From positions 1 to 38,297 of the forward strand of contig JAPTJF010000545.1 of assembly GCA_029339195.1 (NCBI GenBank): 38,297 nucleotides of DNA, in the 5' to 3' direction. The notes under the pieces were generated by a model. The model did no database searches and had not been told where the DNA came from. It worked only from the letters and a program-made list of their open reading frames with translations. This document shows positions 22,701 through 29,951 of the stretch, in pieces. Each line of letters begins with the position of its first letter. Within the stretch, counting starts at the first letter, position 1. The stretch comes from Micractinium sp. NFX-FRZ. Lineage: Eukaryota; Chlorophyta; Trebouxiophyceae; Chlorellales; Chlorellaceae. The position numbers were made by a program, and so were the translations under genes.

Positions 22701-23149
22701 GGGCACTCGACGGTGCCCCGCAGGAGGAGGTGCGGGCCGGGGGTGAGTGCAGTGGGGCAGACCACAACGAATTGAAGACTTCTGGGCCGCATGACATTTT
22801 GCGCCGGCAGCTCTGGGCAGCTCCTTGCAGGCTAAGGGCAGAGGGTGCCGCACCCTTTGGCCGGGCGGTTGGTCTGAGGACCTGCAGCACGCTTCGCCTG
22901 CTTTCTTCCTTTTCACCTCACCTGCCTCTCACCCTGCCCCCTGCCTTCCGCCCCACTCTCCGACCCGCCCGCTTGCCTGCAGAGGCCGAGGAGGAGGAGG
23001 AGGCCGAGGGGCCGCCCAAGGCTGTGGAGGGCAGCGCTGCTGCAGAGGAGGCAAAGGAGGAGGCAAAGGAGGAGGCAAAGCCCACGGAGGAGGCGGCGGC
23101 GGCGGAGGCTGCAATTGAGGAGGCAGCAGAGACCAAGGACGAGCTCTGA
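13719..23149 (+). CDS. GRP94: GRP94 (endoplasmin), ER-lumenal HSP90 chaperone
   Basis: Twenty-four exons: 13719-13782, 13896-13932, 14106-14187, 14456-14597, 14840-14983, 15248-15374, 15835-15934, 16331-16444, 16746-16860, 17086-17171, 17392-17451, 17732-17840, 18064-18157, 18369-18451, 18631-18741, 19228-19372, 19744-19862, 20144-20250, 20469-20573, 20915-21028, 21237-21374, 21864-21939, 22448-22558, 22983-23149. All phases close to 849 aa. A signal peptide ([19 protein letters not shown]) is followed by the GHKL ATPase domain with [19 protein letters not shown] (76-94), the DxGxG loop (133-137) and GQFGVGFYS. An acidic linker covers about 271-320. The middle domain has a Lys/Glu/Ala-rich insertion near 485-515. 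The Glu/Ala-rich tail ends in KDEL (846-849), not the cytosolic MEEVD. GRP94 matures secreted and membrane clients downstream of BiP. An in-frame upstream ATG at 13551 would bury the signal peptide and is rejected. A sequence gap lies in the intron before exon 16. Confidence 0.98.
14387..14466 (+). repeat. duplicated start of GRP94 exon 4 in intron 3
   Basis: The acceptor and first codons of exon 4 (14451-14466) have a 15/16 copy at 14387-14402, 64 bp upstream, with an intact CAG acceptor. Use of the copy would shift the frame. Confidence 0.75.
16117..16390 (+). repeat. triplicated 5' end of GRP94 exon 8
   Basis: The exon 8 start (16331) is preceded by two copies in intron 7. Copy A (exon-like start at 16125) keeps the CAG acceptor and the reading Asp-Ser-Cys-Gln-Glu-Tyr-Leu-Gln before diverging. 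Copy B (16217 onward) is longer and still matches into GAGGAGAAG and AGCTGGTGCAG, but its acceptor has decayed to CGG. Spacings are 92 and 114 bp. Confidence 0.9.
16429..16542 (+). repeat. duplicated 3' end of GRP94 exon 8 in intron 8
   Basis: CACCGAGGAGAA and the following donor region at 16429-16453 recur at 16517-16542, 88 bp downstream, with one substitution in the last exonic codons (AAGGAG to AATGAG) and a preserved GTGGGC-type donor. Confidence 0.8.
17861..17890. repeat. three perfect copies of CTGGGCTGTG
   Basis: A decamer tandem repeat lies 20 bases inside the 5' splice site of GRP94 intron 12. Confidence 0.9.
18455..18479. repeat. (AGCAC)5 beginning inside a 5' splice site
   Basis: Five AGCAC units start three bases after the exon 14/intron 14 boundary of GRP94, so the repeat includes part of the donor consensus. 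Confidence 0.85.
18932..19247 (+). repeat. 98-bp tandem array carrying the 5' end of GRP94 exon 16
   Basis: Unit starts (ACGCCGCCGAGCAGAGCG) are at 18932, 19030, 19130 and 19228; the last is the true exon 16. Each full unit holds about 45 bases of exon-like sequence, then a pyrimidine tract and a CAG acceptor. Spacing is 98 bp, except 100 bp across the sequence gap. Copies before the last read GCGGAGGAG where the true exon reads GAGGAGGAG. Because 98 is not a multiple of 3, use of an earlier acceptor changes the frame. Confidence 0.92.
19048..19125. other. assembly gap (78 N) within the tandem array
   Basis: The run of N falls inside a 98-bp tandem repeat. Its length is 2 bases more than one full unit would need, so the gap is probably an estimate and the true copy number is unknown. 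It lies in an intron under the splice model used. Confidence 0.99.
19993..20016 (+). repeat. (GGGT)6 run, potential G-quadruplex
   Basis: Six GGG runs separated by single T lie on the sense strand of GRP94 intron 17. This is a textbook G-quadruplex pattern; any role is speculative. Confidence 0.8.
21131..21300 (+). repeat. degenerate copy of the 5' end of GRP94 exon 21 in intron 20
   Basis: The segment at about 21131-21182 (ACGGGTGGAG, then AGACGCTGGGCG and CAGGACC) is a shortened, diverged copy of exon 21 at 21231-21300. The copy's acceptor reads CGG rather than CAG, so it is probably dead. Confidence 0.7.
21355..21700 (+). repeat. four-copy array of the 3' end of GRP94 exon 21
   Basis: The exon end and donor ATGAAGGCGCAGGTGGGC at 21363 recurs exactly at 21469 and 21564. 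A fourth, diverged copy (CCGCTGATCAACAAG, then GCAGGTGGGG) ends near 21695. Flanking intron sequence is also repeated (CGCTTG, GGCAGTTGGT). Spacing is about 95-113 bp. Confidence 0.9.
22025..22048. repeat. (GCTT)6 microsatellite
   Basis: Six perfect GCTT units lie in GRP94 intron 22. Confidence 0.9.
22331..22473 (+). repeat. duplicated 5' end of GRP94 exon 23 in intron 22
   Basis: The segment 22341-22370 matches the true exon start 22444-22473 at 29 of 30 bases, 103 bp apart, with an intact acceptor. The copy keeps Gly-Phe-Val-Leu-Glu-Asp-Val-Lys-Glu, then reaches a stop codon within about ten codons. Confidence 0.9.
22534..22752 (+). repeat. duplicated 3' end of GRP94 exon 23 in intron 23
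   Basis: The exon end (GAGGAGGTGCAGGCGGAGG plus its GTGAGT donor) has a diverged copy near 22722-22747 (GAGGAGGTGCGGGCC, then GTGAGT). Intron sequence between them (AAGCTTGGTTGGCTGT and AAGGCTTGGCTGGCTGT) is also repeated. Confidence 0.75.
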
Positions 23150-24142
23150 TTGCCCGCCCAGTCTGACACGGCATATGACATGGCGCCGTGCCAGCGACAA
23201 CCAAACCAGCAGCACACCGCGCTGCACCTTGCTTGGCAGGCGACGGGCTGCAATGCAGGCAGCACGCGCAGTGGAGCCCGGTTTTCTGCCGGCACCCACT
23301 CCGGCTGCCTGCAGTGCTACCGCACACCTGCTCAAATCTCACCTCCAGCCAATACCCATTTCATTCATGGTTTGTTCTCTCCCCATCGCATTCGTGAGCC
23401 CTGTTTGCTGCTGCCTGCACCGTGTGCACACGCGATACCCTGATGTGTAACGTGCCCAGGTGTGGCGGTGTGTGCAGTTGTGCTCGGGCATGGGGGGCAG
23501 GCAGACCTCAGACAGACTTTGGTTTGCACATGGCAGTACCCTGGCAGACGCAACATAGGCAGGAGGCGGCGGAGCCAGATTTATAATTGTTCCAGCAGCA
23601 TGTCGGCAGCACAGAAGGTGTGCCGAGGAAGTCGAGTCTTGCCCTCACTCCACCATTATCCCTTCCCTGCACCCCTGCGGCCGTGGTCGGAGCACACACC
23701 TGCCCCCCCGCCGGCGTTCCCAGCTGGTGCCCCTTCCTCTCAGCCTGTCTCTGCCTGTTTTCTGCCTGGTGCATGCTCTGTTTGAAAAGTTTTTCAAGTG
23801 CGGGGCGTGGTGGCAGAAAAGAGTTTGTTCGTGTGTGTGTGTGATGCTGGCTGGGGGATCCCAGGCGCGCGCCGACCGGGGAGGCGCCCGAACAGAGGGG
23901 AGCAAGGTGGTGTGAGAGCGCAAGGGTCAGAATAAGCTCAAGAAATCACTGAACAAAACGAGGGGGGCGGGCGCGGGGGCCCTAGCAGGGAAGAAAGGGG
24001 TAGGGTGCGGCGGGGGGCATACACACGTGGGCGCATCGCCCTGCGAAATGGGCAGGACCGTGCGCCGAGCTGCACGCCACCGCCGCCGCTGCTGCTGCTG
24101 CTGCGATGCTGCCGGTGGGGGCAGCTGGAAGGGGAGAGACGC
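23150..24142. other. convergent intergenic region between GRP94 and PDI
   Basis: The facing 3' UTRs of GRP94 and PDI fill this 1-kb stretch. A short CAG run (sense to PDI) lies near 24081-24106 in the PDI 3' UTR. No gene was recognised. Confidence 0.6.
23446..23450 (+). terminator. candidate GRP94 poly(A) signal TGTAA
   Basis: TGTAA, the usual green-algal poly(A) signal, lies about 300 bases after the GRP94 stop codon. TGTAA also occurs in some GRP94 introns, so position rather than sequence is the main support. Confidence 0.5.
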
Positions 24143-27100
24143 TCAGAGCTCTGCAGGGAGGAGACCGGGAAGGGCGACGGGGCAGGTTTGTAAGCACATG
24201 ATGGCTGATTTGTCGGGCGGGCGGCGCGTCGCACACGCAGGCAGTTGCCATGCCAAAGCCACCGCCGAGGAAGCCCAAGAGCAGAGGCCAGGTGCGACAT
24301 GGTGCCACAGTGCCACCGCCCCCTTGCTCACCGTCCTTCTTCTCCTCCTCCTTGGCCTCCTCCTTGGCCTCCTCCTTGGCCTCAGCGTCTGCAGGCAGGC
24401 AGGGTTGGGGCAGGAGCAAGGGATGCGTCAGATGAGCTTTCAACACAGGCAGAGGTGTGCGCAACAGGCAGCGTCGCCCAGCAAGCAGTGCAGCAGACAC
24501 GGCAGCCCGCGCAGCCCAACAATGCCCAACGCTGTGTCATGCTGTGCCACACTGTGCTGACCCTTCTTCTTCTTCTTGGGCAGCTCAAAGGCGACCTTGG
24601 CGTTCTTCTTGATGAACTTGGTCATCTCCTGCACAGCACGCACAGCAGGCGCAGCAGGCAGGGGGGCAGGGTGAGCGGGCAGAGCACCAGGGGGGCCAGC
24701 ACGCGCGTGCGTCCCGCGGCACAAGGCAATGCGCACGACAAGGCAGGCGTCAAGTGCACACTCAGCAGTCGTGCAGGCGGGCGTGCGAGCGGGCAGCAGC
24801 AGGCAAGCAGGCAGGCAAGCAAACAGGCAGGCAGGGCGGGGGCACTCACTCCCAGGGTGCGGCCGCCGTCATAGGGGATGGGGTCGGCGCCCTTCTCGGC
24901 GGGGAAGAACAGCAGGGTGGGGTAGCCCTGCAGGGTTGGGGTGTGGTGGGGTGGAGCGGGCAAGCGGAGCTGGTGAGTCACTCAGATGGTTGGATGCGGC
25001 AGGGGCCGAGTTGCCAGCTTTCGCAGGCACCCTGGAATCACTCGACATGGGTGCGTTCATTTCTCGGTGCCGGCGTTCGCAGCCGCCCCCACCATCCCCA
25101 GCCCCACACCCCAGCCTCACATCACACCCTCCTGAACCGCACCTGCGCCTCAATGGAGGGGTGCTCGTTCTCGGTGCCGTCCATCTTGGCGATGACGACA
25201 GAGTCAATCTTGGCAAAGCGCTTGGCCAGCTTTTCATACACGGGGGCCAGCGACTTGCAGTGGCCGCACCAGGGGGCGTACACCTCCAGCAGCACGTCCT
25301 GCACGGCAGCACACACAGCACGAAAAGCATGAAGTTCCAGTCAGTATTGAACCCCGCAGGCGGGGCGCGCTTGGCAAGGAGCGCAGGCGCGGCGCAGCGG
25401 AACACACAACATGCACGCCCCATGGTGCAGCAAGGCATGCAAGCCAGTCACACAGGCATCGCAATGCCTGTCCTTCTCCCCTGCCCCCTGCAACCCAAAC
25501 CCACCCACCTTGGTGGGGTCCATCACGATGCTCTCCACGGTGTTGCCCACAATCACGGCCACGCCCTTGTCCAGCGGCTCAGCAGGCTCGGCAGCTGCGG
25601 GTTGTAACAAAAGGGGCAGGGGGCAAGGGAGAGAGTGAGAAGGAGGGGAGGGTGGGAGCTGAAGGCCGCGGGAGAGCCGGGAGGGCGGCGAGAGAGGCAG
25701 GGAAGGAAGCTGCAAGGTGGGCGTCCCAGGCATAATGCCCATCAGCAAGCTGCCCAGCCCTGAGGGTGCCCAGCATCAAACATCCCCTTCCCTTGCAATA
25801 AATCAGCCTTCAAAAACACAAGAAGAGGCCCTCACCAGACTTGAAGAACTTGGTTGCCTTGCCGGCCACCACGTCCTCGCCAAACTTGATGATCGCCTCG
25901 GCGGTCACCGGCCCCTCAAACTTGTACTTCTTGCCCGCGCCGCTGTCAAAGCCGACAACCTGGGGCAGGGGCAGGGCAGCGAGGGGGCAGGTGGAGGAGA
26001 GTTGGAGCGGGTAAAGAGCCCGCTTGCTGGTGCGCCACCCCCATGCATATCCACTCCTGCCGCCGCCGCCTGTCATTCCACACACCCTTCCTGACACACT
26101 CTGTCTTCTCCGAGTGCTGCCAGCTGTTGCCGCATCACACCTGGGGGTCCTTGGCGTCCTTGTCCAGCCCAAAGTAGTCGACAATGGGCTTGCCGTTGTC
26201 GCTCTCCGCCTTGGCAGTGACCATGACCACCTTGCCCTTGAGCTGGGACGAGGCCTCCAGCAGCGCCTTGAACAGGTCGCTGTCCTTGGCAAACATGGCG
26301 CCGGGGGCGGTGATGATCACCTGCCGGTGGTGGGAAGCACGCATAGGGGGGAGGGGGAGGGTGTGAGAGGAGGAGGCTTTGGAGCAGGTCCAAAAACATG
26401 GCAACACATGGCGCCGGGGGCGGTGATGACCACCTGACACAGATGTGTGGTGGTGGGGTGAACACACAGGGGGAAGGGGGGGCGTTGAGAGGAGAGGCCT
26501 TGGAGCAGGTCCGAAAAGTTCATTCCAAATGTGGCACCGGGTGGCGGCCACGATGGCCCGGCTCACCCCTCACACCTTGCCCCCAGTTTGTTTTTCGCAA
26601 GTTGTTCACTCCTCCTGCCCCACCCCACCCAGCACACACACCCACACGCACCTGGTTGTTGATGCCGGAGCCAAAGATGGCCTGGGAGGTCTCCTGGGAG
26701 AACTCGGTGAAGGCGGGCAGCTTCTCAGCCTTGATGAACGCCTCCAGGGTCTCGCCGTCTGCAGCCCAGGAGAGCAGGCAGGCAGAAGAAGAAGCAGGGG
26801 CAAGGGTTGAGCAGGGGCAGGCGTGGGTGGGAGGCAGGAGGATGCATGTGCACCCTTGCTGCCCAGCTGTTGTTTCAATGGAAAGGCCCTGCCCTCCAAA
26901 CATAAAATGGCCACAGGTGCGGCCCGCCCCTGAAAGTGCCTCCTCGATTCCCGTTGGCACCCACTCACCAAACGCCTTGCCCTCGCCGGAAGCGGCCTCA
27001 AAGCCAAAGTCGTCGTAGGTGCGGCCCAGGCCGAAGGAGGGGGTCTTGGTGAGGCCCAGCTTGGCGGCCACGTCAGCAGAGGTGGTCTTCAGGAAGGTGG

Positions 27101-28654
27101 CGTCGTCGCTCTTCTGGGCGGCTGCAGGGGGTTGAGGGCGGAGGGGCACAGAAGCAAGGTGAGATGATGGTGAGAGGGTGATGCAGGGGGAATGGGGCGG
27201 CCTACCGGGAGCGGCAGTGAGGGCGGGGCAGGGGCGCCGCAAGTTGCATGCCGGATGGGCTGCATCGTTCAGGCCGGGTGCAGCAAGCCGCCGTTGCACC
27301 CCACAAGTCCTCACCATGCCTATTGCCCCTCCAACCAACAATCACCATCCCACTCAAGCACACACACACACGCTCGCCCTCTTGGCATGCAATGTGCGCA
27401 GCGCCCTCTCCCCGCACTAAACACACACAACTGAGTTGAAGTAAGTAAGTAAAGTAGTTCAAGGTGAAACGGGGCACTCACCCTCCTCGTACGCCTTGTG
27501 CTCGTCGCCCTCGTACTTCTCAAAGAAGCCCAGCACAAACACCTTGTTGTCCTTCTGCGCCTTCTCGAAAGCGGCCAGGTCAGCAATCTCGGCGGTGGCG
27601 GGGCCGGTCTTCTTCTTCACCCAGCGGATGATGTCATCACTGCAGGTGTGTGTGTGGGGGAGCCGAGCGCAAGGGTTATGTAAGCACGAGTGGGTGCAGG
27701 GTGCGTGCTAACCCTCGTGTGGAGCCCTGGAAAGCGCGGGGCTTGAGGGCGCACCGGCGCTGGAATCTGAACGGCGCTACCAGGTGCACTTGTGGGCCCC
27801 ATAAACCCAAACACAGCCAGCATACAGTCACGGCGGTGGCCCGCCTGTTCACTCACGCAGTGCGGCCGCCAGAGTAGTCCATGGCCTCCTTGCCGTCGAT
27901 GAACCACTTGAGGGTGGGGTAGCCCTGCACCTCGTGCTTGCCGGCAACCTCCTTCTCCTCGGTGGCATCCAGCTGCGGTGGGGTCAAGGGAGGCCAGGCG
28001 GGGGTGAGGCGCGGGTGGGGTGCGGCGGGCGGGAGGACGCGAACAGGCGCAAGGCGGGATGGGCGTGACGCGCAGTCGGGCAGGCTTCTGTGGCGACCTG
28101 CACTTTCTTGCTGCTGAGCACGAGAGGCGCAGCAGAGTGAGCCCAGCAGAAGAGCAGCGCCCCACCTTGGCAATCATGACGTCGGAGCTGTACTCCTTGA
28201 GGGCGGTGGCGGCCTTGGCCCACTCGGGCTTGAGCGCCTGCAGGGTGGGGGCACAGTACCGCGCTGAGCGGCGGTCAACGGGCCTCCCTGCCCTCCTGTC
28301 GCCGCGCCCCGGCCTCATGGGCGACCCACCGCTCCTCCGGCTGCAGTGTGCCATGCGGGTTCCATGCCGTGGGCGTCCCCCGCCTCACCTTGCAGTGGCC
28401 GCACCAGGGGGCGTAGAACTCGACCTGCGGGGGGTCGTGGGGACCCGATCAGCGCCTGGGGACCCGCGATCGCAGAGCAGGGCGCGTGCAGGCACTTTGC
28501 TCACCAGTGCATACTTCGCGCTGCCCAGCTTGTCTGCAAAGTTCTTGTCAGTGAGCACCACCACATCCTTCTCATCCACGCCGTCGTCGTCGGCGCGGAT
28601 GCAGGCAGCCAGGCTGCACAGGAGCAGCAGCCCCAGGGCGATTCTGCGGGCCAT
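24143..28654 (-). CDS. PDI: protein disulfide isomerase (a-b-b'-a' type)
   Basis: Fifteen exons, in coding order: 28505-28654, 28389-28424, 28166-28237, 27857-27972, 27482-27639, 26969-27121, 26652-26758, 26141-26320, 25836-25959, 25509-25594, 25143-25298, 24850-24927, 24562-24628, 24332-24388, 24143-24150; phases close to 515 aa, normal for PDI. A signal peptide of about 21 residues leads to thioredoxin domain a ([12 protein letters not shown] at 51-62, with a GYPT cis-proline loop), two redox-inactive domains, and domain a' ([10 protein letters not shown] at 400-409, again with GYPT). An Ala/Glu/Lys-rich tail ends in KDEL. Both CGHC sites are intact, so it should form and reshuffle disulfides in the ER. 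Exon 2 is 36 nt and encodes exactly the first active site. The last coding exon is 8 nt, so the KDEL signal is split by an intron. The gene is tail to tail with GRP94. Confidence 0.98.
26267..26560 (-). repeat. triplicated 5' end of PDI exon 8 and flanking intron
   Basis: The block from CAGGTC through GGCGCCGGGGGCGGTGATG (plus strand) occurs at 26273 (true exon), 26386 and 26506, with spacings of 113 and 120 bp. The middle copy keeps a CAG acceptor and reads Val-Val-Ile-Thr-Ala-Pro-Gly-Ala-Met; the outer copy is decayed. Confidence 0.88.
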
Positions 28655-29951
28655 GTTGCTCCCTTGACCGAGTTGAAAGGTGGAGTGGGCAAGAAGGGAG
28701 GATGGGGAAGGGCGGGGCGGCGGGTGAAGGCCAATTGCGGGTGTACCGCCCCAGCAGTACAAGAGGTCGTGTCACAAAATGCTAAAGAGGAGGGACGAAG
28801 CGTTTGCCTGCTTAGCCACCAGAGTGATGCCAGATGGGGAGAATCGAGCGGTTGAAAAGTCCACGGGGGCGCCTCCCTGCACCAAGGGCACTGGCGGCAG
28901 CGGCAGGCGGCAGCCGTGGCGGCGGCGGCGCGACCAGGCACATACGCTTGCGCGTCAGCCCAGCCGCTGTGTCCGACAGGCCTGGCGGCGCTGGTTGCAC
29001 TGTCTGGGGTTTGGGTGCCTCTGCAGGGCACACCTGGAAGTGCCAGCATTGTGCGCACCTGGACGCAGGAGCAGGCAGGCGTGCAGCGGCAGGGGTGGTG
29101 CCGCCCACCGTTTTCAGAGCGGGGGCAATGCATGCGGCAGCTGTGTGCTTGCTGCAGTGGCCTCCAAAGGGTTTGCAGCAGCATACTGGGCTGCCTGGTG
29201 CACGATCGCGGGGTTGTTGAGACTTGACCTGGAACACAGCATTGAGGGCTAGCTTGGCCGCTCCTCTCCCTCGGTACCCCGGCAGCTGTTGCCACGCGCG
29301 CGCAAAGCTGCCTTTCCATTTCGCCAGGGCAACAGTCGCAGATGGTTGAGCGGCCCCGTTTTGAGCCCTGCAAGGCAGCCTGGTGCAGAGGGGCTGGCAT
29401 GCCAGAGAGTGCGTAGCGCTGCCGGCCTGCCCGCACTACTGCTGATGTGGTGGAGTCCGTTTGCTCGTTTCGAACCTCGAATTGAACAAAGCAGAGTTTC
29501 CCCGCCCACAAAAATACACCTGTGGCCCTGCCAATTGCTGGTGGGCAAACCGGTGGTTGTTGGTTGGTCGTTGCTGCCAGCGGTGCGGGCCCCTCCCAAC
29601 CTTCCTTCCAGCCTGCTGGCGGACGCCAGCCGCGGTCTTGTACCCACGGCTGCAAGACAATCAGAGATGGAGATGTGTGCCGGCCTCTGAAATCCCTGGA
29701 GCTACGGAGGCTATTCATCCCCCCAGCCTACATCCCGCCTGGCGGGCAGCTGCCGCCGCCTCGCAAGCGTCAGCCCACACAAAGCAGCAGGCCGCGTCAC
29801 CAGCCCACGCATCCAAGGCTGACTGCAATATTGGGCGTTAGGGGAGGCCAACTGAGCCTAAGCACAAGCCCATTGGTTTCCAAAATCGCCAAGCAGTGAT
29901 CCCTCGCTTGTCGGAGAGTTTGTGTAGCACGCAGCTGCATTCCCGTTCGCA
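28655..29951. other. divergent intergenic region between PDI and the phospholipase
   Basis: This 1.3-kb stretch carries both 5' flanks. The PDI-proximal 120 bp hold the motifs listed separately. Several open frames are present, but none has a recognisable domain or spliced continuation. Confidence 0.6.
28731..28751 (-). promoter_or_regulatory. CCAAT box plus TGTACCGCCC element upstream of PDI
   Basis: On the plus strand CCAAT (28731-28735) is followed after nine bases by ACCGCC. The overlapping decamer TGTACCGCCC (28742-28751) is identical to one in the BiP/GRP94 promoter and has the same orientation relative to BiP and PDI. It lies about 90 bp upstream of the PDI start. The CCAAT-N9 layout recalls the animal ER-stress element (CCAAT-N9-CCACG), but the second half does not match exactly. 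Confidence 0.5.

Noticed and set aside
28501..29718. 405-codon minus-strand open frame upstream of PDI
   Set aside because: It overlaps PDI exon 1 in another frame and has no recognisable protein features.
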